Source: Chlorobiota bacterium
GTDB taxonomy: Bacteria; Bacteroidota; Ignavibacteria; Ignavibacteriales; Ignavibacteriaceae
Direction of reading: 5' to 3'
Assembly (NCBI GenBank): GCA_008363265.1
Contig: RHKR01000118.1
Span: forward strand, 1-6,933
Length of the DNA: 6,933 nucleotides
This document shows positions 1 to 6,817 of the stretch, in pieces. A program made the translations under genes and the position numbers. Within the stretch, counting starts at the first letter, position 1, and each line of letters begins with the position of its first letter. The notes beneath the pieces are model-generated. The model was given only the letters and a program-made list of their open reading frames with translations. It was not told the origin of the DNA and searched no databases.

Positions 1-161
1 TTTTTTGGGAAGATACCATAAAGAACATGATCGCCGACGGTTATACCGAATTTGTTGAAGTGGGTCCGGGCAAGGTTCTTCAGGGACTTGCGAAGAGGAT
101 CGACAACACGGTAACCACCTGGGGTATCGATAAATACGCCGATATAGAAAAATATTTGTAG
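1..161 (+). CDS. fabD: Malonyl-CoA:ACP transacylase, C-terminal fragment (cut by window edge)
   Basis: The frame starting at base 3 is open from the window edge to a TAG at 159-161, giving the last 52 residues of a protein. They contain EVGPGKVLQGLAKRI, which matches the conserved C-terminal block of FabD (E/D-x-GPGKVL-x-GL-x-KRI). FabD transfers malonyl from CoA to the phosphopantetheine arm of acyl carrier protein, supplying the two-carbon donor for fatty acid elongation in the cytoplasm. The catalytic Ser (GxSxG) and His regions lie upstream of the window, so activity cannot be judged. The identification rests on this short tail plus its position directly before fabG, acpP and fabF, the classical cluster order. 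The 46-base gap to fabG is AT-rich with no convincing terminator, so read-through is likely. Confidence 0.9.
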   Translation, partial: FWEDTIKNMIADGYTEFVEVGPGKVLQGLAKRIDNTVTTWGIDKYADIEKYL

Positions 162-207
162 CCTTTAATTCATTTTTGAGTTTTATTTAGTAATTTTCAA
201 ATTAAAA

Positions 208-954
208 ATGACAGATTTAAAAGAAAAAAGAGCTCTCGTAACCGGCGGATCGCGCGGAATAGGTAAAGCGATCGTTGAGGAACTCGCCCGTCAGGGATGT
301 TCCGTTGTGTTCACTTACCAGTCTTCCGATGAAGCTGCCAAGGCGATCGAGGCGGCTCATGCTGCCGAAGGGAGAAAAGTACTCGGATTCAAGGCTGATG
401 CCGCGAGCTTCGAGGATGCCCAGAAAGCTGTCGATTTCACAGTTCAGAACCTTGGCGGTTGCGATTTCCTCGTGAACAACGCCGGTATCACCCGCGACAA
501 GTTCCTGATGATGATGAAGGAGAGCGACTTCACAGATGTGATCGACGCCAACCTTAAGAGTGTTTTCAATTACACTAAAGCTGTCATGAAGCCGATGATG
601 TCGCAGCGGTTCGGAAGGATCGTTAACATCACTTCGGTAGTGGGACTCACCGGAAACGCGGGTCAGGCAAATTATGCAGCCAGCAAGGCCGGTATGATCG
701 GTTTCACCAAGTCGGTGGCAAAAGAAGTGGCATCGAGGAACATAACCTGCAACGCCATCGCCCCGGGATTTATTCAGACCGATATGACCGACAAACTTAA
801 AGACGAGATTAAACAGGAATTATTGAATCATATTCCACTTAAAGCCCTCGGAGAACCCGGACACATTGCTAAAACGGTGCTGTTTCTGGTTTCACCGGCA
901 GCTGACTACATAACCGGACAGGTTATCGCGGTTGACGGCGGAATGACGATGTAA
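208..954 (+). CDS. fabG: 3-oxoacyl-[acyl-carrier-protein] reductase
   Basis: This 248-residue protein is a full-length classical short-chain dehydrogenase/reductase, the usual length for FabG. Visible motifs are the NAD(P)-binding TGGSRGIG at 12-19, NNAG at 90-93, and the catalytic set Asn115, Ser143, Tyr156 and Lys160 (YAASK). The PGFIQTDM block at 186-193 and the C-terminal GQVIAVDGGMTM are typical of FabG. It reduces 3-oxoacyl-ACP to 3-hydroxyacyl-ACP with NADPH, the first reduction of each elongation cycle, and family members act as cytoplasmic tetramers. Its place between fabD and acpP separates it from the many other SDR enzymes that share these motifs. The ATG at 208 puts the glycine motif at the normal distance from the N-terminus. 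No Shine-Dalgarno sequence precedes it, only an A/T-rich leader (AAATTAAAA), as is common in Bacteroidota-type genomes. Confidence 0.97.
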   Translation: MTDLKEKRALVTGGSRGIGKAIVEELARQGCSVVFTYQSSDEAAKAIEAAHAAEGRKVLGFKADAASFEDAQKAVDFTVQNLGGCDFLVNNAGITRDKFLMMMKESDFTDVIDANLKSVFNYTKAVMKPMMSQRFGRIVNITSVVGLTGNAGQANYAASKAGMIGFTKSVAKEVASRNITCNAIAPGFIQTDMTDKLKDEIKQELLNHIPLKALGEPGHIAKTVLFLVSPAADYITGQVIAVDGGMTM

Positions 955-974
955 TTTTTTTTAACAAAAACATT

Positions 975-979
975 AGGAG
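975..979 (+). promoter_or_regulatory. Shine-Dalgarno site of acpP
   Basis: AGGAG lies six bases before the ATG at 986. It is the best ribosome binding site among the fatty acid genes here: fabG has none and fabF has only a weak AGG nine bases upstream of its start. A strong site would suit the high molar demand for acyl carrier protein; that link is inference. Confidence 0.75.
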
Positions 980-985
980 TAAACA

Positions 986-1225
986 ATGGATGTTGAAGTA
1001 AAATTCAAACAGATCATACAAGACAAATTAGGCGTTGAAGAATCACAGATCACCCCTGAAGCAAGCTTCAGAAACGATCTCCAGGCAGATTCACTCGATC
1101 TTATGGAGCTTTTCATGGCTTTCGAGACCGAATTCAATATTTCAGCTCCCGAAGATCAGGTTGAGAAACTTGATACAGTCGGTGCCGCTCTCGCTTTCAT
1201 CAAAGAAGAGACCTCAAAAAAATAA
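986..1225 (+). CDS. acpP: Acyl carrier protein
   Basis: A 79-residue acidic protein of normal ACP length. The phosphopantetheine attachment site is Ser36 in the DSL motif (LQADSLDLMEL, 32-42), at the start of helix II, followed by the acidic stretch FMAFETEFNI that docks partner enzymes. The commonest form of the motif is LGADSLD; here Gln33 takes the place of the usual glycine, a modest variation. After modification by an ACP synthase, the protein carries malonyl and growing acyl chains between FabD, FabF, FabG and the other enzymes of the cytoplasmic type II system. The gene starts 31 bases after fabG behind a clear AGGAG. It is separated from fabF by a 73-base gap containing a strong inverted repeat, so its transcript may be partly uncoupled from the downstream genes. 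Confidence 0.97.
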   Translation: MDVEVKFKQIIQDKLGVEESQITPEASFRNDLQADSLDLMELFMAFETEFNISAPEDQVEKLDTVGAALAFIKEETSKK

Positions 1226-1241
1226 CTTTTTCCCGGTCGGC

Positions 1242-1267
1242 TGATCCCGGATACACTTCCGGGATCA
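1242..1267 (+). terminator. Intercistronic hairpin between acpP and fabF (possible attenuator)
   Basis: TGATCCCGGA at 1242-1251 and its exact reverse complement TCCGGGATCA at 1258-1267 flank the six-base loop TACACT. CCGGT at 1233-1237 and ACCGG at 1267-1271 could extend the base of the stem if a few bases bulge out on the left. A broken T-run follows (TTTACTTTTT, 1273-1282), but its five-T part begins ten bases after the stem, farther than in a standard intrinsic terminator. It could act as a leaky terminator, or as a 3' stabiliser or processing site that raises acpP mRNA over fabF mRNA. The inverted repeat is certain; its function is inferred. Confidence 0.6.
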
Positions 1268-1298
1268 CCGGCTTTACTTTTTCCTCAGGTACTCACCA

Positions 1299-2546
1299 AT
1301 GAACAAAAGAAGGGTAGTTGTTACCGGAATGGGTGCGGTTACTCCCATCGGAAACAACCTTCAGGAATATTGGGAAGCGCTCCGTTCCGGAAAAAACGGA
1401 GTGGATCAAATAACCCATTTTGACACTACCAACTTCGACACAAAGTTCGCGGCTGAAGTAAAGAATTTCAACCCCGAGCTGTATGTTGACTTCAAGAACC
1501 TTAAAAGGATCGATCCTTTCACGGTTTTTGCCCTCGCTGCCGCAACCCAGGCATGGGAAGACGCGTCGTTTTCAGACGGATCGTATGATCCAGACCGTTT
1601 CGGTGTTATCTTCGGTAGCGGAATTGGTGGCATCAAGTCGCTGGAGAATGGCTTTGTAACCTATTACAAAGAGAATTCTCCCAAACGTCTTTCACCCTTC
1701 CTTGTAACGATGATGATCGCCGACATTGCCGGCGGCCACATTTCGATAAAGTACGGCTTAAAAGGTCCGAACTACTCAACCACTTCAGCCTGCGCCACTT
1801 CCTCACACTCGATAGCCGACGGTTTCATGCTCATCCAAAGGGGTGCAGCCGACGCGATGATCTGCGGCGGGGCAGAGGCGGCGATAACTGAAATGGGAAT
1901 AGGAAGTTTCGGCTCGATGAGGGCCATCTCAACCTGGAACGACCGTTACACGGTGGCCAGCAGACCGTTCGATAAAGACAGAAGCGGCTTCGTGATGGGT
2001 GAAGGTTCAGGCGCGCTGATACTCGAGGAATATGAACACGCCAAGAGGCGCGGGGCGAAAATTTATGCCGAGCTTCTGGGTATCGGCCTCACGGGTGATG
2101 CCTTCCACATGACAGCTCCCGACCCCGAAGGCGACGGCGCCGTAAGGGCAATGAGGGAAGCGATCCGCGACGCGGGGGTTGATCCGAAACACATCGACTA
2201 CATTAACGCGCACGGAACATCGACACCTCTTAACGACAAGACCGAGACCAAAGCAATAAAAACCGTTTTCGGCGATCATGCCTACGATCTCGCGGTTTCC
2301 TCGATCAAATCGATGACCGGCCATCTCCTCGGAGCTGCCGGCGCGATCGAAGCTGTGGCTACAATTCTTACGCTGCAGAATGATCTGATCCCTCCAACGA
2401 TCAATCACGAAAATCCCGATCCGGAGTGCGATCTCCATTATGTTCCGAAAGTTGCGGAAAAGCGGAAAGTTGATTTCGCGATCTCGAACACGTTCGGTTT
2501 CGGTGGACACAACGCCGCCCTGCTCTTCACTAAAGCCGGAGACTGA
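1299..2546 (+). CDS. fabF: 3-oxoacyl-[acyl-carrier-protein] synthase II (KAS II)
   Basis: This 415-residue protein has the normal length of FabF. It begins with the standard RRVVVTGMGAVTPIG and carries the complete Cys-His-His active site: Cys165 in TTSACATSSH, His305 in NAHGTSTP and His342 in KSMTGHLLGAAGA. Lys337 of the same block and the C-terminal SNTFGFGGHN loop (396-405) are also present. The enzyme condenses malonyl-ACP with acyl-ACP to lengthen the chain by two carbons, releasing CO2. The Cys-His-His set separates it from the FabH type (Cys-His-Asn), and length plus context favour FabF over FabB. The ATG at 1299 gives the canonical N-terminus; only a weak AGG at 1287-1289 precedes it. 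The stop is two bases before the start of rnc, suggesting co-transcription and possibly translational coupling. Confidence 0.97.
   Translation: MNKRRVVVTGMGAVTPIGNNLQEYWEALRSGKNGVDQITHFDTTNFDTKFAAEVKNFNPELYVDFKNLKRIDPFTVFALAAATQAWEDASFSDGSYDPDRFGVIFGSGIGGIKSLENGFVTYYKENSPKRLSPFLVTMMIADIAGGHISIKYGLKGPNYSTTSACATSSHSIADGFMLIQRGAADAMICGGAEAAITEMGIGSFGSMRAISTWNDRYTVASRPFDKDRSGFVMGEGSGALILEEYEHAKRRGAKIYAELLGIGLTGDAFHMTAPDPEGDGAVRAMREAIRDAGVDPKHIDYINAHGTSTPLNDKTETKAIKTVFGDHAYDLAVSSIKSMTGHLLGAAGAIEAVATILTLQNDLIPPTINHENPDPECDLHYVPKVAEKRKVDFAISNTFGFGGHNAALLFTKAGD
2538..2541 (+). promoter_or_regulatory. Shine-Dalgarno site that supports the TTG start of rnc
   Basis: GGAG sits inside the last codons of fabF, seven bases before the TTG at 2549. 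In the rnc frame an in-frame TAA at 2531-2533 limits how far upstream the gene can start. The first in-frame ATG (Met72) lies inside the catalytic signature region, too late for a functional protein. Together these make the TTG the best start. Confidence 0.65.
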
Positions 2547-2548
2547 TC

Positions 2549-3307
2549 TTGTTCCGTTTCGTTCGTGATTATTTCCGGCGGCTTGAACAGAAAAAGATCC
2601 TTAAAAAGAAGGACTTCCGTAAACTTGAGGAGTTGATCGGCAAGAAGATCACCAATCCCGACAGGTTCATCGAAGCCCTGACCCACCGGTCGGCACTCGA
2701 CCAGACGAAATTCAAAACATCGAACGAACGCCTCGAATTCCTCGGTGACGCCGTGCTCGGCATGGTGATTGCCGAAACCCTCTTCGAGATGTTCCCCCAG
2801 ACCAACGAAGGTCTCCTCACCAAGATGCGCTCGAACCTCGTTAACAAGAACAATCTATACGAAGTGGCGCAGGTGATCAACCTCTACCAGTTCCTCTTTA
2901 TTCAGGAGGATCTCGTAACGGGGCAGTCACTCGGCATAAAATCGATCCTCGCCGATGCCATCGAGGCACTGATCGGCGTGATCTACACAGAATATGGTTA
3001 CACCGTGGCGAAGGATTTTATCCTCAAGTTCATCCTCGAACCCGGCCTCACAAAAGGGGTGCATGTAACCGACGAGAACTACAAGAGCCAGCTCCTCGAA
3101 CTAATCCAGAAGAAAAAAGTTGAACTCCCCAGATACTATGTGGTTGAAGAATCGGGTCCCGAACACGACCGCGTCTTCACCGTCCGCGTATCGGTCGGCC
3201 TCCATGTCCTTGGCGAAGGTAAAGGCCGCAACAAAAAATCCGCGGAACAGGTAGCCGCCAAAATGGCCCTCGACCGCCTCAGCGCCGGAGAAGTTCTGGC
3301 GGAGTAA
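2549..3307 (+). CDS. rnc: Ribonuclease III
   Basis: A 252-residue protein with the two-domain layout of bacterial RNase III. The catalytic domain (about 25-165) contains the signature NERLEFLGDAVLG at 59-71. The expected acidic metal ligands are all present: Glu60, Glu63, Asp67, Glu87, and Asp136 and Glu139 in SILADAIEALIG. A double-stranded RNA binding domain follows at about 176-246, with GPEHDRVFTV and KKSAEQVAAKMAL. The enzyme cleaves double-stranded RNA, processing ribosomal RNA precursors and some messenger RNAs. A basic N-terminal stretch (KKILKKKDFRK) precedes the catalytic domain. Translation probably starts at a TTG two bases after fabF, behind GGAG. It ends the + strand cluster, and the octamer repeat begins two bases after its stop. 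Its own 3' untranslated RNA would therefore be a fold-back structure. Confidence 0.96.
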   Translation: MFRFVRDYFRRLEQKKILKKKDFRKLEELIGKKITNPDRFIEALTHRSALDQTKFKTSNERLEFLGDAVLGMVIAETLFEMFPQTNEGLLTKMRSNLVNKNNLYEVAQVINLYQFLFIQEDLVTGQSLGIKSILADAIEALIGVIYTEYGYTVAKDFILKFILEPGLTKGVHVTDENYKSQLLELIQKKKVELPRYYVVEESGPEHDRVFTVRVSVGLHVLGEGKGRNKKSAEQVAAKMALDRLSAGEVLAE

Positions 3308-3308
3308 T

Positions 3309-3476
3309 CGGAACCTCGGAACCTCGGAACTTTAGAACTTCGGAATTTCAGAACTCCGGAACTTCGGAACTCCGGTATTTCAGAACTACCGTACTTCGGA
3401 ACTTCGGAACCCCGGAACCTCAGCATTTCGAAATACCAAGGTACTGAAGTACAGAAGTACCGAAGTACTGAAGTTC
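3309..3476. repeat. Degenerate 8-bp tandem repeat, 21 units, filling the rnc / secreted-protein gap
   Basis: From 3309 to 3476 the sequence divides into 21 consecutive 8-base units with no insertion or deletion. The first 15 follow CGGAACTT: three are exact (3325, 3357, 3397), three read CGGAACCT (3309, 3317, 3413), and the others differ at one to three positions. The last units read NGAAGTAC (TGAAGTAC, AGAAGTAC, CGAAGTAC, TGAAGTTC), which is close to the reverse complement of the first type. The array starts two bases after the rnc stop, and its last base is the first + strand base of the opposing gene's stop codon. I see no other content in this gap. Eight is not a multiple of three, so any frame through it yields an 8-residue pseudo-repeat (FRSSEVPK-like on the − strand), which explains open frames there without real coding. 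Confidence 0.93.
3383..3476. repeat. Imperfect fold-back (inverted repeat) within the octamer array
   Basis: The array changes orientation at the palindrome ATTTCGAAAT (3425-3434). Folding around 3429/3430 pairs the six right-hand units with the six nearest left-hand units at about 35 of 47 positions by hand count. One full unit pairs perfectly: GTACTTCG at 3391-3398 with CGAAGTAC at 3461-3468. Another close pair is GCATTTCG with CGAAATAC at the centre. Since the two flanking genes converge here, RNA from either strand could form this hairpin. There is no long T-run on either side, so it is not a standard intrinsic terminator, but it may still mark or protect both 3' ends. Confidence 0.7.
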
Positions 3477-6400
3477 TACTTGTTTACCACCATCTTTATC
3501 GCCGCCGAATGTTTCCCGGTCTGAAGCCTGAAGATGTAAATGCCTGAAGGCAGTCCGGAAGCATTAAAGCTTACCTCATGAGCTCCCGCGCTTATCACGC
3601 CATCGATCAGTGTAGTAACTTCCCGCCCAAGAATATCGTAAACCACACCCTTCGCGTAACCCGCGGCGGGTAACGCGAAACGGATCACGGTCTCAGGGTT
3701 GAACGGATTGGGGAAGTTCTGTGAAAGGGTGAATTCACTGGGGATGGCAGGTTCATCATTCACGCTTACGGGGCTGCCCGCATTGATGTTGAGGAAGAAA
3801 AGTTTATTGCCCCTCGCCGTGATCAGAATAGTATCGCCTGATATCTCAACACCCATTGGTGAGACACCTGCCGGTAATTTGCTGAATTTCCACGGGCTCG
3901 TTGGCCCGGTTGAAAAGAGTATACTGCCGAGAGTGTCGATCACCACACAGGCTCCGTTTTGGGTGATCATATCCCTTACAGGCGTATTCAGAGCAAAAGT
4001 TTCAAATGTCCAGGTATCACCCATGTCGGTGGATACCCTTCGCGAGCCATACTGATTCAGGACGACAATAGTTGAGTCGGGGGCAAAACTAACCCTTTTG
4101 AACATCTCAAGGGGGTTTTGAGGGATGTATCTGAAATTCAATCCCCCGTCATTTGAGATCAGGATATTTCCTCTGTCACCTACCGCGGCTATCTTGTCGC
4201 TCCCGAGGGTGTTGATATGCCGCAGATCGCCGTAAAGTGCTCCACAGTATTGGCTCAACCACCAGTCCGGTTCAGCGATAGCTCTGAATATGCAGCTGTA
4301 ATAGCCGGAACCGAATATCCTGTTCGGCTTCAGTGGTGCAAGCGATGTGATCATTGTGGAACCGAAAGGTGCTTCCTGTCTTCGCCATGTGACTCCCTTG
4401 TCCGTTGAGTAACCCAGGAAATTGCCGTTCGTGAGGTAGAAAGTGAAATTATTGTTCGGATCGTAATAAAATCGCAGGATCGGGTAGGTGGTACCCGATG
4501 CAACCGTGGTCCAGTTCCCCGGTAACTGGTTGGTTCTCGCGATCCACCCGTTATGGTCTCCAACCAGCAATCTCCCGCCGGGCAGGATGATGGCGGCTGT
4601 GAGGTCACCGCTGAGCGGGGTTGTAAACAAGGTTGGCTGTGAGGCGATGGTTGATGATCTGAAAGTGTACCAGGGGTTGAAGCTTCCCCAGCCGTACCGG
4701 TTCGCGGCCCTTACGCGCCAGTAATAGAGTGCTGAATCGGCATTGAGACTCACTATTACCGAGGTGGTGTCGATACCTGTTATATTATTCACAATATTGG
4801 AAGTGTCACCGAGGGCGAGCTGGAAGTGGTATTCCGTGATTGGACTTACAGTCCATGGTTCGTCCCATTTGAATTTTAGATTGTGATACTCAAAGGGCGA
4901 GCCGTCAACCGGGTAAGTCCTTTGAACAGTGGTCGGAAGTGGCGAGGCGGTTGATCTTGAAAATTTCCAGAACCGCCTGCCAGAGCTGAGCATGTAGAAA
5001 GTATTCCCGCCGGCGGCTACAATTCCCCGTCGTTCGGTGTTGCTCGCAAGATAAATGTGCCTGTAGTTTGCCCTCTCCCCAAAACTGAAGAAGACGCTCT
5101 TTGCTCCGATGGTCAGGGCCATATTCCCGTTGGAGGCTTGGTCGTATTGGTCAGGGACAGCCGTGACATCAGTGAACTTACCTGCAGACCCATCGTACCA
5201 TGTGCTCATACGGGTGGTGTACTTGAAAAGTAACCCATGAGACGAGGGATCGTATGTGTAAATCCATCCGTCGAATGATTGGGTATTCCAGGTCTTACCC
5301 CTGTCGGTTGTTACAAACGCCTTACCGGCCCCGCCTGCAGAATAGATGTATGTGGCGGAACCGTTAGAAGTTCCGTAAAAGTCGAGATCACGGTATGTAC
5401 CACCCGAAAGGCCGGTGGCAACAGGGGTGATGACCTGCCAGGAAGGGGTGGTCATAAAGAGGGAATCCGCGGTACAGAAATATATGGTGTCACGACCCGC
5501 GAAGACAACACGTTTTATGGTGCCTCTGAAGACTGAACCGGCGTCAACCCAGTTATTGCCATCATCACCCGAGACAAGTATTGTGCCTCCTTCGCAGAAC
5601 GCGATGAACTCTGATTCACTTCTCTTCGCGAACCCTTTTACTGCAGGCATCATGGCCTGAACAGTTGTGCCCGACCATGAGAGGCCGCCGTCCGAGGTTT
5701 TCAGGATCCCGCCTTCCGCGGTGCCGGCGAAACCCTTTGCCTCGTTAACGAAGAAGAGGGAGGCGACATCTCCACTTCCGGGTATCTCATACCGCTCCAC
5801 CAGCACATCCCGGAAACCATGTTTGTGATAGGCCAGCAGACCGGATGTTGAGTAAGCATTTCCGCTACCGGTCACCACCCTGTCCCAGGTTGTCGCGTAT
5901 ATATTGTCAGCATACGCGAGCGAAAATGATAACTGCTTGTATGTGGTTGTGGAATCGGTGACCGAATAGAGGGTCAGCCCGGACAAATTAGCATTCGGGT
6001 TATTGTCGATGCACCAGATCTCGCTGTCATTAACATAAGAATATCCCCCTGCATAACCGGCACCGGGTGACGTCAGCCGCTTTAATATCGCTCCCTGATC
6101 TGAAACGAGGTACACGATCCCGTTGGCGGTACCGATTATAAATCCGCCTGAACCGCGGGCGATGAAAGTATAGTCGTTAATTGTCGAGGGGAGGTTGATC
6201 CTCTCCCAGGTGAACCCGTTTGTAGTTGAATAGAGGATACCCGCGGGAAAGGGACTTTGCTTTACTTCGATGGCGAAAAGGTAACCGTTGTTGTAGTAGA
6301 TCGAAGGTTTCACTTTACGGTAAGGCCATTGAAATGCTGTCCAGGAAGAACCCCGGTCGGAGGATACCGTGTACTCGGTGTTCGACATGAAATTTATGGC

Positions 6401-6817
6401 GTGTCTTGAGTTGAAAAAGAAAAAGCTGTTCATATACTCACCGGGCCAGAGGGTATTCGCGATCAACCAGGTCTCACCGCTGTCGTAACTGTGGAGGATC
6501 AGGTTACTGTCGCGCACCGCCACAAGGGTGTCGCGGCCCGTAACGAACATCTTTCTGAATGGAGTGATCAGTTCATTTTGTCGCCCGTCGCGCCATGAGG
6601 CACCCCCATCAGTGGTTAGCGAGTAGAGGGAGGAGTTCGGTATGTAGCTTATCCCGTTGAGGGAGTCGTGGAAGTGGAGCGCGCCGGCTCCCTTACCGTT
6701 GTAAATACTGTAAGCGTCGCTGTATACAACTTCCGTTTTTTCTGCCGGAATTGGCTGCGCGTCGATCGCCGTCAGTAATGCTACCAGTGTGATCAGTAAT
6801 CTTTTTGTAAATCGCAT
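3476..6817 (-). CDS. Secreted beta-propeller (BNR/Ycf48-like) protein with fibronectin-like domain and T9SS sorting signal
   Basis: The 1113-residue protein starts with a Sec signal peptide: basic MRFTKR, hydrophobic LLITLVALLTA, and likely cleavage after AIDA (residue 20). Ten BNR/Asp-box-like motifs (S/T-x-D-x-G-x-x-W, some degenerate) occur at 68, 110, 152, 197, 374, 416, 503, 804, 888 and 929. They indicate propeller blades of the sialidase/photosystem-stability-factor superfamily. A fibronectin type III-like region at about 632-722 (WDEPWTVSPITEYHFQLAL, YYWRVRAANRYGWGSF) splits them into a larger N-terminal and a smaller C-terminal set. Residues 1024-1113 form a type A T9SS sorting domain (NFPNPFNP, YDILGREV, SGLPSGIYIFRL), normally removed during export. 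The protein should reach the cell surface or medium. No catalytic site is recognisable, and Asp boxes alone do not imply sialidase activity; a binding, scaffold or adhesion role is possible. A weak AGG lies six bases before the ATG. The gene converges on rnc. Confidence 0.9.
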   Translation of the reverse strand: MRFTKRLLITLVALLTAIDAQPIPAEKTEVVYSDAYSIYNGKGAGALHFHDSLNGISYIPNSSLYSLTTDGGASWRDGRQNELITPFRKMFVTGRDTLVAVRDSNLILHSYDSGETWLIANTLWPGEYMNSFFFFNSRHAINFMSNTEYTVSSDRGSSWTAFQWPYRKVKPSIYYNNGYLFAIEVKQSPFPAGILYSTTNGFTWERINLPSTINDYTFIARGSGGFIIGTANGIVYLVSDQGAILKRLTSPGAGYAGGYSYVNDSEIWCIDNNPNANLSGLTLYSVTDSTTTYKQLSFSLAYADNIYATTWDRVVTGSGNAYSTSGLLAYHKHGFRDVLVERYEIPGSGDVASLFFVNEAKGFAGTAEGGILKTSDGGLSWSGTTVQAMMPAVKGFAKRSESEFIAFCEGGTILVSGDDGNNWVDAGSVFRGTIKRVVFAGRDTIYFCTADSLFMTTPSWQVITPVATGLSGGTYRDLDFYGTSNGSATYIYSAGGAGKAFVTTDRGKTWNTQSFDGWIYTYDPSSHGLLFKYTTRMSTWYDGSAGKFTDVTAVPDQYDQASNGNMALTIGAKSVFFSFGERANYRHIYLASNTERRGIVAAGGNTFYMLSSGRRFWKFSRSTASPLPTTVQRTYPVDGSPFEYHNLKFKWDEPWTVSPITEYHFQLALGDTSNIVNNITGIDTTSVIVSLNADSALYYWRVRAANRYGWGSFNPWYTFRSSTIASQPTLFTTPLSGDLTAAIILPGGRLLVGDHNGWIARTNQLPGNWTTVASGTTYPILRFYYDPNNNFTFYLTNGNFLGYSTDKGVTWRRQEAPFGSTMITSLAPLKPNRIFGSGYYSCIFRAIAEPDWWLSQYCGALYGDLRHINTLGSDKIAAVGDRGNILISNDGGLNFRYIPQNPLEMFKRVSFAPDSTIVVLNQYGSRRVSTDMGDTWTFETFALNTPVRDMITQNGACVVIDTLGSILFSTGPTSPWKFSKLPAGVSPMGVEISGDTILITARGNKLFFLNINAGSPVSVNDEPAIPSEFTLSQNFPNPFNPETVIRFALPAAGYAKGVVYDILGREVTTLIDGVISAGAHEVSFNASGLPSGIYIFRLQTGKHSAAIKMVVNK

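Noticed and set aside
175..198. Possible Bacteroidota-type promoter before fabG (TTTG at 175-178, TAATTTTC at 191-198)
   Set aside because: The second element misses the final G of TAnnTTTG, and the 12-base spacing is too short for the known -33/-7 arrangement. In an AT-rich gap such matches are expected by chance.
2007..2510. A 167-residue − strand open frame inside fabF
   Set aside because: It lies wholly antisense to a complete fabF with intact active site residues. It is a shadow frame with no recognisable protein features.
3136..3426. A 96-residue − strand open frame with a repetitive FRSSEVPK-like N-terminal half
   Set aside because: Its repeats are a direct translation of the 8-bp DNA array (24 bases give 8 codons in any frame), and the rest lies antisense inside rnc. 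It has no ribosome binding site or recognisable domain.
3309..3476. CRISPR array
   Set aside because: The units are 8 bp and directly adjacent, with no unique spacers between longer repeats, and no cas gene is in the window.
3699..4055. + strand open frames within the secreted-protein gene (also 4488-4724 and 5279-5660)
   Set aside because: They are antisense to a continuous 1113-residue gene with signal peptide, repeated motifs and a sorting domain. None shows a domain or start signal of its own.
3476..6817. Annotation of the large protein as a sialidase because of its Asp-box motifs
   Set aside because: Asp boxes are structural turns shared by many propeller proteins. I see no sialidase catalytic arginine triad context or FRIP motif, so no enzymatic role is claimed.
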